Shown in pieces: positions 46,385-57,789 of a stretch of 64,000 nt of DNA (position 1 is its first letter; every line of letters starts with the position of its first letter). The notes below the pieces were generated by a model. The model was not told the DNA's origin and did not search any database. It saw nothing but the letters and a program-made list of their open reading frames with translations. The DNA is from Clarkia xantiana subsp. parviflora (Eukaryota; Streptophyta; Magnoliopsida; Myrtales; Onagraceae): NCBI GenBank assembly GCA_036873135.1, contig JAPTYO010000005.1, positions 9,774,166 to 9,838,165 on the forward strand, written 5' to 3'. The translations under genes were made by a program, and so were the position numbers.

Positions 46385-47296
46385 ATTGAGCGTACTATAT
46401 AGGGATTAATATTGATCTACTTGCTCTTTGTGTGGCCAAGAAATTAAGGATATTTCCCATGTCCTTAGAGATTGTCACAGGGCAAGAAATATTTGGTTGG
46501 ACATTGTAGTTCAATCTTGTGATTGTGATTTTTTTCTATGAACTTATCAATTTGGTTGTACAGTAATTGCATGAACAACAACCTCCACTCATCAGGATTG
46601 AAGTGAAATTCCATCATATTTAATCAAATAGAGATTGCTCCGAATCTCTCGAGTATTATTGTGGATTGGTCTCGGGAGGTCTCTTTAACCCTTCAGAAGC
46701 TAAAAATCTTGAAAGATAAAACTATTATCCAAGTTGGGTGGAAACCACCTCCCTAAGGATGGATAAAATTAAACACAGATAGATCATCAATTGGCAATCC
46801 TGGTCGTTCAGGAGCTGGTGGTGTCTTAAGAAACGAATTCGGAGGATGTCTAAAAGGGTTTCAAAGGAGATTGGGAGTCACAAATAGTCTTGTGGCTGAA
46901 ATATGGGCAATTAGAGAAGGCTTAACGCTCGCAAAGGATTTAAACGTAGACTCCATCTATGTTGAATCTGATGCCCAAGAAGTGATCAATCTAATTGTAG
47001 ATTACATGAATGAGGATAGACCACTAATGCCTTTAATTTTTTATTGCAGGATGCTATTGAAATCATTTAGAAGATACAAGATATGGCACAATTACCGAGA
47101 GGCGAACAAAGTAGCGGATCTACTTGCAAAGGATGCAACTAGTTTAGAGGAAATCTCAGTTATCTTGTTGGATCCACCTCCAAGTGTTCTACTGACTATT
47201 TTGTATGATCCCTCCGGCCATATGAAGCCTAGAGAGATTACATTGTAATTGTTTGTTGTGTTTAATTTGTTCCCTATTTTACCAAAAAAAAAAAAA
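46385..47296 (+). mobile_element. 3' end of a plus-strand LINE
   Basis: It contains the zinc-knuckle after RT (zf-RVT) and the RNase H domain, a short 3' UTR ending TTCCCTATTTTACC, and a 13-base poly(A) tail (47284-47296). It is 5'-truncated, as most LINE copies are. It is not part of LINE K. Confidence 0.8.
46422..47248 (+). pseudogene. LINE ORF2 C-terminus: zf-RVT and RNase H (broken)
   Basis: The codons from 46422 read CSLCGQEIKDISHVLRDCHR, a CX2C...HX4C zf-RVT motif. After frame breaks and a TAA at 46754-46756, the RNase H domain (RVT_3 type) runs uninterrupted to 47248: GWIKLNTD with the first catalytic Asp, LVAEIWAIREGL with the Glu, VESDAQEVI with the second Asp, and REANKVADLLAKDAT with the last Asp. 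All four expected acidic residues are present. The domain would degrade RNA in the RNA-DNA hybrid. A host RNase H-like gene is possible, but the zinc motif and poly(A) tail favour a LINE. Confidence 0.82.
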
Positions 47297-48729
47297 TTAA
47301 TTTGGTTAAAACGGAACATAGCATCTGTTAGTTGTCAGGGGTCAAGGTTTAGACATGTAAAAAGGTTATAAGGATCCCAATCCAAATCTTAGGATTTTAA
47401 GATTTTACAAGTTTGGTGAACTAAAATGATTTCGATCCCATATAGGATCTTAATCTTGTAGAAACTTAATGGGTTATGATCCTGATTTTAGAATCTTACG
47501 ATTCTACGACCCTAATTAACTAAAACGATCATAGATTTGAGGTTAGCATAAAATCATTCGTATTAACGATGAAGTAAAGAATTAATTTTAAATTAAAAGA
47601 ATTAACATCTCTATAATATATTTATAATTTTGGGTGGCGAAATTGAACTTTCTCAACTATAAAACTGATCTTAAGGCTTTTAAAATTTTCACGGAGTAAG
47701 ATTCTTCTATAGTTATATCATTTGTTGGAATAAAGAAACATACCGAATTAGTGTAGTGTATTAAAGTTACCCAGACTCATTTATAAGGTTAGGTAAATGT
47801 AACACCCGCAAAATTTATAAGGTCTGTTTATGAAAATAAAGAAATTATGAGACTAATTTTACCTAATGAAAAAGATTAAAGAAAAATGAATCTTTTCATG
47901 GAATTATTATTTTAAACCTATGCAAGCTCTAAGAGTAATATCTACAACATCTCCTACATAAAATTTCTAGGAAGAAAAAAAATGCCCGACAGAAAGTTGG
48001 TGCATATGCAAGAAATTGAAAGTTGAAGGCATGTTAAGACTCACGACCGGTAATTGACGATCTCTTAAATTGGCAAGGTTGGGGTATGTAAAGATGTTGT
48101 CAACCCATTTCAAATGAGTCGATTCCTTATAAAAAGTTAAATCACGACAACATGATTGTAAATGTCGTGACAATGAAAATTAACTATACTAGCGGAATAT
48201 GATTGGATGAAGTACCGTGTCGGATGAGAAATATGGATATATCATCCATATCTAATTTTATATTTTTAGAAGTAGAAGTTATAAAAAATATGTGGTGTAT
48301 TCTTCAAATGATGGGGTGGTAGTTTATAGTTAGACACGTTATTTTAATCATCACTTAAAGTAGAAAGGTTATTTTCGAACAAGAAAATTCAAAATGTTTT
48401 TGTAAGAATGGTGTATGATACAAATATGGATTTTAATGCAACTGGGATTTCACTACAAGGAAGCTGAAAGATGACAGTGAAACAACACAAAACAAATTTG
48501 ATGGAATGAATTTATGCTCTATCAAAGACTCCCATAAGGTTAATATCATTTGGGTAACCGTGGTGGACCCGTTTAAAAAGAAAGTTTGCACATCTCTTGT
48601 CCATTCGGAATGATACTTTTCAAGACGTGTTATCGAGACTCTAGATAACATAAATTGTATGAATGCATTACAAAGACAATAGGGTCATTAGAACATTACG
48701 ATAAAATGTATAGTCAAGGAAGAGTCTTG
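47297..48729. other. No recognisable feature
   Basis: AT-rich sequence. Bases 47340-47530 have repeated phrases built on AATCTTA(G/C)GATT. A GTAACACCCGCAAAATTTATAAGG phrase near 47798 resembles ends of some Ty3/gypsy LTRs, but it stands alone. No coding sequence is supported. Confidence 0.4.
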
Positions 48730-49020
48730 ATTTGGGTTAGGCCAAAATCCTTATGAGCCGCAATTGGCCCAAAATGGGTCAAGCCCAATACTCATATAGT
48801 TCGGCTGAAATAGGGTAAAGCCCTAGGTGGGCTTTGTTGGAATTTGGTATATATGGGCCGCTGTAACTGAGAGCCCATTAATATAAGTCCAACGGAATAA
48901 GCAGAATTGAGGTTAGGCACATATGGGAATTTGGGTCATGCCAAAATCCCTAAGAGCCACAATTGGCCCAAAATGGGCCAGCCCAATATCTAGCATACTT
49001 CGGCCGAAACATAAGGAAAA
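48730..49020 (+). repeat. Two stacked LTR fragments
   Basis: Bases 48730-48836 are an inner piece of a plus-strand copia LTR (GCAATTGGCCCAAAATGGGTCAAGCCC, TTCGGCTGAAA). At 48838 a second LTR starts with TGTTGGAATTTGG and repeats the same phrases (GGCCCAAAATGGGCCAGCCC, TTCGGCCGAAA). It is cut at 49020 by the LTR of element L. Confidence 0.65.
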
Positions 49021-49671
49021 TGTTGGATATATGAGGATAAATACTATAGAAACAAAACATATGTACATGCCAGGTAATCCAATTACGCAGCGGAATAGAG
49101 GCACATACTAGTAATTGCTTTCATGTAGTCACAAGATCTTTAAGGGGAGTTCTGATACGCTGTACGGCTCCTATAAGAATTATGGTTAAGGAATCGCCTA
49201 CATGGAATGGTCTCCACAACAAAGCCTCTTGTCGATTCCTATCAGGGACAGATCACTGAGGTAAATTGCTCGAAGCAATTTGGCACCTCATTGAACCTTG
49301 TGAGTTTCTGCCGAAACTAATGTATAGATGGTGAAGCCAAAATCCCTATGAGAAATGAGTGGTTAACTATAAAATCAACTGAGATTTTTTTGGTCTCAAC
49401 ACTTAGGAGAAATGAGTGGTTAACTATAAAATCTTAGAGAAATTCTGACACCCCCTATTTATAGGAGGAGGTGGGAAAGTCCCACCTCCTCTTAGTACAT
49501 GTTTCAGCCGACCTAGGCTAGGAGAGAGAAGGCTCAATTTTGGGCCTCTCATGTCAATTGGGATTTTAGACCTAGTCCAAAATCCCTAATGTGACATAAA
49601 CCAATTACTTTAACTGCTGGATATATATTAAAGGGCTCCTATTATGGCGGCCCATTCACCAAATGCCAACA
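49021..49671 (-). repeat. Element L (minus) 3' LTR, 651 bp
   Basis: It runs from TGTTGGATATATG to AAATGCCAACA, a type-I LTR, inverted. It is longer than its relatives because of a duplicated TCAACACTTAGGAGAAATGAGTGGTTAACTA-like segment (about 49345-49430). The inverted PPT follows. Confidence 0.85.
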
Positions 49672-50632
49672 ACTTCAACTCACCATAATGGGAGGGTGCC
49701 TGTTAATATGTTATCGACCAACACATCAACATTTAGTCTCCAATATAATCCTTGCTTCAGAATAGTTCATACGAGGTTTGCCATGCGACCGACAGAGACA
49801 ACAGACATCGTGCTACTCATTGGTTAAGAGTGATGCAGCATCCGCGGAACGTTGATTCCCCAACCTGTAATCAACCTGCATACATCTCTATACCGCGTTT
49901 TATCCTTGGTAAGCTGTTATTCTCCAATTTCCTGGTTTCCACAAATGAAAACTTCTATAAGGCATCCGCATAAGTATTCACAACCTTCAACTAATATCCA
50001 GTTGGTGGTCACTTAGTGAATACAAGAGTCAGAGAATTACAGGTGAACTTGTCCATCCACATAGCTCATACCCTTAGTCAAACTCAACCGGTTTCCAAAA
50101 CGTGGTCACTAGGCCGTTTTGTTTTGCACTGTGTTCGTACGCCTGGAAGGGATCATTGAGGTTGACCTTAGATATGAGTTCTGAGTCCGGGATCAGTAAC
50201 ACGCTCAAGGTGAAGAAGTTTGTGCCCGTATAAATCACGAGGATTCTATCTAGCACAACCGAGCCTGACCTCGCGGTCGAACATGGCACGTGCAGTATGA
50301 AGTGCGCGTCGATAGCATAACCTGAGTAATCAGGAGTGGGAAATGTTATATGCTACCGCAGATTCTCATCTGGCCCAGAATGTGGTCTCCGATGAACTGA
50401 GTTCATCACGACGATATGCAAAACAAGATCATGTTGAGTAATTGGGAGTTCGAAAACACTTGGTTCTTAGCAGGCCTTGACATGGTAGAGGTGCCTCCTC
50501 CGTCAAGACGACCGAGCTCGTGTGACGAGGCTGGGCCCACATTCAACATATTTTATTGGGAGGTTCTACATTCCAACGACTAGTTTATAGACCATAAAAT
50601 CCGATGTAATTCAGACATTATGACGTTGTAAG
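49672..50632 (-). other. Element L 3' UTR
   Basis: The inverted group 3' UTR begins with a decayed PPT hairpin (TCAACTCACCATAATGGGAGGG) and includes the usual CCTTCAACTAATATCCAGTTGGTGG and TAGTTTATAGACC phrases. It stops at ACGTTGTAAG, where element M inserted. The rest of L lies outside the window. Confidence 0.7.
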
Positions 50633-51224
50633 TGTTGGCATTTGGATATTGGGCCGACGTGAAAAGGAGCCCATTAATATGAGATGTTAGCTAAGTCAAT
50701 TGAGTAATTTCACATTATGGATTTTGGGCTAGGCCTAAAATCCCAATGGATTTGAGAGGCCCAAAATTGGGCCACCCTTTCTCTATGTGGCCGGCCGAAA
50801 TAATGAAGAGTGGTGAGGTGGGTTTTGCCCACCTCCTCTTATAAATAGGGAGTGTCAGGGTTTAATTAAAGTTTAATCACTTTCTTCATTTGTGGTGAGA
50901 CAAAAAGAAATCCATCCTCCCTTTCCTTAAGTTTCGGCCGAACCACTCCTTACCCTAGGAGGTGCCAAATTGCTTCTAGCAAATTACTACGGAGATCCAT
51001 CCCTACTGAAGAATCAACAAGAGACTTTTTGTGGAGTCCAATTCGCGTAGGTATTCATTAACCAGAATCCTTACGGGAACCATCTGGCGGATCGAGAACT
51101 CCCCTAGAAGATCTTGGTTCTACGAAAAGCATTGTAGGTATGTGCCCTTTATTCCGCTGCGTAATTCATTTACATAGCATGTACCTTGATTTTTTTCGTA
51201 GTATTTATCTCCTATAATCCAATA
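50633..51224 (+). repeat. Element M 5' LTR (592 bp)
   Basis: It begins TGTTGGCATTTGG and ends AATCCAATA, with the final CA decayed to TA. An inverted repeat GAGGTGGG/CCCACCTC (about 50815-50836) sits before TTATAAATAGG. Confidence 0.9.
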
Positions 51225-51225
51225 G

Positions 51226-51237
51226 TGGTATCAAAGC
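51226..51237 (+). other. Element M primer-binding site
   Basis: TGGTATCAAAGC matches the initiator-Met PBS at 11 of 12 positions. Confidence 0.88.
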
Positions 51238-53423
51238 CTGTGTTAGGGAGTTCATAATTTTGATAACTTGGTGTTCTTGAAATTTTTAGTAAAACTGATG
51301 GTTTTAATATAATTGATATTCATGAAATTGAGTTCTTCTGTTAAAACCGATGTTTATGATTTTTCAAGAAAAAGATGAACTTTATCAAATTAAACAATGG
51401 ATTGTTGATCTCAGTAAAATTTGATCTTGAAATTTGACCACTAACCCTAAATAACATGTTTCAACCGAACTACTTAGGTTAAATAAAGTGAAGTTTTTAA
51501 TTTCTTAATCCCTAAGTAACTAGGGTTTCGGCCGAACCCTAGGTATTTTTAAGTTTTAAAATTCGACTGAATACATGCTAGGTGAATTAGGTCAGAATGA
51601 GGGTAGATTCACAAGATAATTGTGATAATTACTATCAATATATTCTAGCATGATTTTAGGAATCTTGAATATTATCGATAGATTTTAGTTGCCTAAGATT
51701 CAGAAAATATATATTGTAGATAGATTTTATCATAATATAGAATCTTGACAATAAATAATATATATTTACATATATATGTATATATTTAAATATTTTGGCC
51801 GATATATATATATATATATGTGTGTGTAAATATTGAAAATTATTTTTATAATTAATGTTACTTGGTGACTAAGTTAAGTTTTTAGTGGCTTTTAAAACTC
51901 TACTTTGCACACAAGGATAATTTGACCGAACCTAAATGGGTTAATGGGCCGGTCCAATTACATATCCGGGTTGGGGCAACCGGCCTGGAAGACTTAGGGA
52001 ACCCGAGCTGGACCAAACCGGGTCAACCTTACTGAACCTGGTCGGGTTCTACAGATCAAACCGGAGCAGGTCAACTAAACCAGATTTTCTCAATCGATCC
52101 GACCCATCCGGGTCGGGTCGGACCGGGAAATTAATTGGGTCGAACCAAATCGACACGGTTTTCATGAAGAACCGAACTGAATTCCTATTTTAAACCAAAC
52201 TGGTCCGGCCTAACCATTTTTAACTGAACCGAACCGGACTGGCTGAATTGGTTTAACTGGACCGAACCGAACCAGACCGGATTTGACTGAATCAGACCTT
52301 TAAACCAGACCGACCCGAGTCAACTGAAAATAGGATGGTCAAATTATAAAATCCAAATGTTTTTTATCTTTAAAATTACCTGCACAGTGCTCATATGTTT
52401 AATATTTTCACATTTTAATTAAACCTAATGCCTAGTTTCGATTATGGGTTGGATCTCGGAAATGCATGATTTTGGGACTGAGTCATTTAGTGGGTTGAAT
52501 TGCAATTTCTATTTAATTGATACTATTGCATGATTAGAACTGTCGTCTTGACTATGTCAAGCTAGCAGTATATTGCATGTTGGGGGCAGAGCCCTGAATT
52601 TGAATTAATGAGTTGCGCACTAGGATAGACATGCTGTGATGGTTTCAAATGCCTAGAATACATGTCTAGAAGTACGCATGTTTGATTGATAGCATGAATT
52701 GTAAGTCATCTCCAATTGTTTTAAAATCGAAAATCAGTCGCCAAATATGCATGTTTCATGTGATGTAATCGCATGATGCGTATGCATGAATGTTGAGGAT
52801 GTAGCCGCATGTGATAATTTACTTAAGTAGTAGAATTATATATGCAAGCATGACTTCCTCGTAACATTAGACGCATGACGCTTATGTATGATGAGTGGTT
52901 TGTTTCATGGATGTGGCCTGTGTATGATGATTTACTTGTGTAGTAGAATTATGTATGCATGCATGAAATCATCGAAATGTTTTCAAAAGGGCAATGGGAA
53001 AGCCAATATTGGGTGTATGTAAAAACTACCCGTTCCGAACAAAATGATTAAACCGTTTTAAAAGACCGATCTATTAGAAAGAAGACGGCGGTAATGTGAA
53101 CTCTTTCACGACCCCCTTCCCTCGATTTACTGGTGGTCGGTTGGGTTAAATGTCTGTGGAATCACTTGTCGCCTTCTATCTCATAGATATCCGATGATTG
53201 CAATTCGTTTTCCAAATTATTATTGTCTCCCTGATTATGCATGATTATCAATGTGTGAATATGGCTGATAGAATGCATCTCTAAATTCATTGCAATGTTG
53301 ATGGTGTATGATATGATGAATATAATGGGTATGTGTTAAAATCCTCTCTACTGCGATTTCGACAGCAGAGAGGAAACCTACGGATGAATGTGGTAGTCCA
53401 CATTACTTTGACGATGACAGATG
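51238..53423 (+). other. Element M leader and start of its ORFX region
   Basis: Group leader: TA/TG microsatellite (about 51765-51830), GGTC/GACC block (about 51950-52325), CTTGAC-TAT-GTCAAG and GGGC-AGA-GCCC hairpins (about 52545-52595), and the duplicated TAGAATTATATATGC segments (about 52840 and 52945). The last 150 bases match the start of ORFX in B and C. It ends with AGATG (53419-53423), the target of C. Confidence 0.75.
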
Positions 53424-54023
53424 TGTTAGCATATGGGGATTGGGCACCGTAATTGGAAGCCCGTTAATATGTATACGTTACCTAAGAAATTGGGTATATG
53501 TCACATTAGGGAAATTGGGCTTGACCCAAATCCCAATTGACATGAGAGGCCCAAAATATTGGGCTTCCCTTATACATGGCCGGCCGAATATTATGTGTAC
53601 GGGAAAAGTGGACTTTTGTCCACTTTGCTCCTCATATAAATAAAGGGTGTTAATGTTTTATTTGGGGTAATTCACAATTCCTCCTAAGTGGTGATTTTAG
53701 AGAAAACCCATCCCCCTAGAACATAGTTTTGGCAGAACCTATTGCACCACCAAGGGTGTGCCAATTTGTTTAGAGCAAATCACTCCGGAGATCCGTCCCT
53801 GCCAAGAATCGATCAGAGGCTTTGCTGTGGAGACAATACCGCGTAGGACTTCCTTAACAATAACTTCTACGGGTTCCTTCCGGTGGGTCGTGAACTCCCT
53901 CAGCAGGATCCTTGGGGACTACGGAAAGGGTCTAAGGTATATGCATATTTTCCGCTGCGTAATTCTGATTACAAGCATGTACCTTGTTTATGTTTCCGTA
54001 GTAATCTGCCCCGTAATCCAACA
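53424..54023 (+). repeat. Element C 5' LTR (type II, 600 bp)
   Basis: It begins TGTTAGCATATGG and ends AATCCAACA. AAAGTGGAC (53605-53613) and GTCCACTTT (53618-53626) form a perfect 9-bp stem just before ATATAAATAAAGG. Confidence 0.92.
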
Positions 54024-54024
54024 G

Positions 54025-54040
54025 TGGTACCTATGTTAAA
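54025..54040 (+). other. Element C damaged primer-binding site
   Basis: Only TGGTA of the PBS remains, followed by CCTATGTTAAAAGTTC. Compared with B, a small deletion has removed the ATCAGAG part, so this copy could no longer prime normally. Confidence 0.65.
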
Positions 54041-55990
54041 AGTTCTTGATTTTGATAAATTGATGTTCTTGAAACTTTGAGTTTCTGGCCGAAAATTTAA
54101 AGATATGATCTTTTAAAAAATTTCGAAATTTTGATGGGTGTGCCGAAATTTTAATGATGTTCTTAGTAAAATTTGATGTTCATGATCTTCAAGAAAAATG
54201 AGACTTTTATCAAAATCAAACATTGGATTGTAGATCTTATTAAAATTTGATCTTGAAATTTGACCACTTGTTTCCAATTTGTTGTTTTCGGCCGAACCCT
54301 ATAAGAATTACAAGGTTATTTTTTCTTTTAATTTCTTAGGCCCCAAGTTAGAAGTTTCGGCCGAAATAGGTCTAGAATATTGTTTACCATATTTTAATTT
54401 TTATTAAAGGTAAAAATATATCTATAATTGGAAACATAAGGATAGGTTCACATTAAATATATGGGAATACATATAACTATCAATATATCTAGCTAATTTA
54501 TAGGGATTGAGTTATTATTGATAGATTTAGTTACCTAAAAAATTAAGAAAATATATTCTCAGTATATTTCTTTCCCTATTAAAGATATTGAGAATAAATA
54601 AATATATATACATATATAATTGGGCCAAAATTTATATATATATATTGGAAATTATTTTATATAGTAAATAATTCTTGGAGGCTAAGTTAAGTTTTTAATG
54701 GACTTTAAAACCCTACTTAGCCCACAAGATTATTTCAACCCAATCCTATGTGATTAATGGGCCGGTCCAATTTGCTAAACCGGATAGGAATAAAACCAAA
54801 CCGGATTTTCTTAATCGGTTCGACCTAGCTGGGTTGGGTCGAACCGGGGTAACTAAGTGGACCTAACCTAAATGGTTTTGTGTGTTGAACCGAACTCTAT
54901 TTTATTTAACCGGTTCGGACCGAACCAGATTTTGAAAATAAAATCGGACCGAACCGAACCAGATTTACTTGACCGAATCGAACCAGACCGAAATTGACTA
55001 AACCGAATCGAATTTTCCAAAATTGAATTCAAGTAAATTAATAAAATAGGATGGTCAAGTTTCCAATACAAATTTTTTCTAACTTTAAATATTCTACACA
55101 GTGCTCGAATGTTTGAAACTTTCATGTTTTTTATTAAACCTTAATGCCAAGTTTCGATTTTGGGGATGGATCTCGGAAATGCATGATTTAGGGACTGGAT
55201 TAATTAGAGGGCTGAATTACAATTGTTCAATTTTTGTCACATATATTTATTAGAACTGTTGTCTTAACTACGTCAAGCTACCTGGATGTTAGGGGCGGAG
55301 CCTTGGTTAAATATATGGTTTGCGCATTAGGACAGACATGCTGTGATGGTTGTGATTGCCTAGGATACATGTCTAGAAACACGCATGATTAATTGTAAGC
55401 ATGAATTGCAAGTCAGCCCCTAATATTTTAAATGTTTTAAAAACAAAAGCCAGTCGCCAAATATGCATGATTGATGTTGAAGTGTTCATGTATGGCACAT
55501 ATGCCTGAATGTTGAGGATGTAGCTGCATGTGATAGTTACTTGGAAGGTAAAATTATATATGCTAGCATGAATTCCTTGGAACATTAAACGCATGACGCG
55601 TATGCATGATGTGTTGTTTGGTTGATGAATTTTTGGCTTGCTAGGATAATCTACTTGTGAAGTAGAATTATATAGGCATGCGTAAGTTCATCGGAACATT
55701 TTTAAAATACAAAAGGGCCTTGAGAAAGCCAAGATCCGGTATGCTTATTTCTAAGTTCTCGTTTCGGTAATTTGCGGATAAAACTGTTTTTAAGAGACCG
55801 ATCTATTGGAATGAAGACGACGGTAATGTGAACTCTTTCACGAACCCCCTTCCCTTGGTTTATTGGCGGTCGGTTGGTTTAGATGGCTGAGGAATCATTA
55901 TTTGTCGTATTCCATCTTAGTAGATATCTGATGTATGCAATTCTTTTTCAAAATGTTATTGTCTCCCTGATTATGCATGATTATCAATGT
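54041..55990 (+). other. Element C leader
   Basis: Group leader with short TA runs (about 54605-54650), GGTC/GACC block (about 54770-55030), CTTAAC-TAC-GTCAAG (about 55263-55277) and duplicated TAGAATTATAT segments (about 55550 and 55665). The minus-strand frame at 54868-55125 only reflects the repeat block. Confidence 0.75.
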
Positions 55991-56483
55991 GTTCATATGA
56001 GTTGGTTGAATGAGTGCGATTCGATATTCCTCGCAATCTTGATGGTATGAATTATGATGAATAAAAGGAGTATGTGTTGAACTCTCTGCTACGATTCTGA
56101 AAAGCGGAGATGACAACTACGGATGAATATTGTAGTCTGTATAATTTTGACATTGAGAGATGAATGTGATAATTTGTTTCCTCGAGAATGAGAGTAAGTT
56201 CTTTGATGATCTGAACGCGAATGTGGTGATACATTCAACTCTGGATAAAGGGGTTGAAAAAGACCTCAATTGCAACCAGACAATGTTACAGCTTGGTATC
56301 CTCTTTGCATCCGCCTCGGTGGAAGCAAAGATTCTAAAGCTAGAAATATTTTGGTTGAATGTGATGGTCTTCTCTCTTTCCATGGATGCTGGTGTAAAAG
56401 CCGCTCGAGACCTTCACGATGAAAGGTCAACATGGAAAAGATGTATATGGTTGTCTGATGTTGATAAGATTCACTTACCATGA
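55991..56483 (+). pseudogene. ORFX of element C (best copy; unassigned)
   Basis: The first part reads RFDIPRNLDG..., KEYVLNSLLRF and TTDEY with in-frame stops. The second part, 56160-56483, is open for 107 codons to a TGA (FFDDLNANVVIHSTLDKGVE, MLQLGILFASASVEAKILKL, SMDAGVKAARDLHDERSTW, ending HLP). Homologues lie in B (9651-10110) and three times in the M array, where the HLP-TGA end recurs. It stands where gag stands in A. I do not recognise it. The pattern G-x-x-F-x-S-x-x-V-x-x-K/R-x-L-x-L and a later END/ND resembles the N-terminal domain of plant MuDR transposases (DBD_Tnp_Mut), but only loosely. It could also be a highly diverged gag-like protein. Confidence 0.55.
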
Positions 56484-57780
56484 GTCTAGTCAAGTACAGT
56501 AACCACAGCAGTAAAGGTACAACCTTCTCTGCTCACCACAGTGGGTCGAGAGAAGCCAACCGTGATCCGCATGTCATGAAGAGATCTGGATCGAATAAGT
56601 CCAATACGATAATTCAGTGGGTTAAACCCCGATGATAAAGTGCGTCCCAAGTACGCCTCGTATGTCATGAGTATAAAGCTGAAAAACCTTTTATACGGAC
56701 ACAGATCATTTGATGTTATTCACTCGTGAATTTACTCAGGTGTGATGTTCCACATGACTCAAAGTTCCCGAATATGTGTGCGACAAGCATGGATCAAATA
56801 CGCGACTTTCAGATCAAGAACCATACCATTGTCATTTATCGTTCGTTGTTCGTTTAAACCTTGGTTATTTCGAGATTCGGAAGTTATTGAATCAAGTAAT
56901 TATTGTTCGATTCAAAGCACTATTTGCTTATCAATTTAACGGTCCCTTATAAGGGAACGATCCGAAACTAAAATCCATACCCACGGGTTTGGAACCAAAT
57001 TTTTTTTTTCAGCCATGTAAAAAAGGCTGAATGAAACGAAACGACACACATACTCTGTCATCTCAGTCAGGACAATAGAACTGAATAAACCCATCGATTG
57101 TGTAGCTAGATCGAAATATTAGTATTTCTTTTTTGTTAGTACTCCATTAAATAATAAATTCTGTAATGATGAACATGTTTGACACCGATTGGATTAAATT
57201 AAACTGAATTTTGGAAACGAAACGATTTAAACCATGAGATATTACCTGGAATAGGCGTCACAGGCACGTGTACCTCGAAAGACGGAACACATCGTTTTCA
57301 AATTACGAATTTAATGTTGAAGTGTTTTTGAATGAATGCTGAATTTTCATTTTCCTTCCTTTTAGGAATAATTCATTCAATGCTTACACGATTAACTCGT
57401 AAAGTATAAACTGACGCATAAGGCGAAAGCCCAATGCACAGTTCAAAGATGAATAAGTCTTTGGGAGGAATTAGTCAATGAAATGGATGATGTCAGTAAA
57501 ATGACTCTCCCACTAAATGTATTGAAAGAGAAGTTTGGCAAGTCATTCACATCGATAACACAGTTCATCGACAAAATTGGTCAAACACGACACCATAAAA
57601 GCTAAAAGGAGTGATAATGAGTTAATTCTTATCATCATGCGACATTAACATGCACATTAAACAAGTATTTAAACAGAGAGTATGCTGACTACTCTTAAAG
57701 GATACATGTTTAAATTAGCTTGTGATAATGGTGTCCTGACCGAGCATGAGACGTTACACGCCTTGAGGACGAATTTTCAA
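56484..57780 (+). other. Element C spacer between ORFX and RT
   Basis: Non-coding. It is homologous to the B spacer (ATGGATCAAATACGCGA near 56790, CTGTAATGATGAACATGTTTG near 57162). The last 120 bases are a decayed copy of the integrase C-terminus seen in D (GGATACATGTTTAAATTAGC..., GAGGACGAATTTTC). Confidence 0.55.
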
Positions 57781-57789
57781 CGCTTGGTG

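Noticed and set aside
46769..47248. Host RNase H-like gene
   Set aside because: A zf-RVT motif lies upstream and a poly(A) tail just downstream, and an in-frame stop precedes the domain; a truncated LINE explains all three.
2867..51237. tRNA-like TGGTATCAGAG sequences
   Set aside because: These are 12-base primer-binding sites after LTRs, not tRNA genes; no cloverleaf surrounds them.
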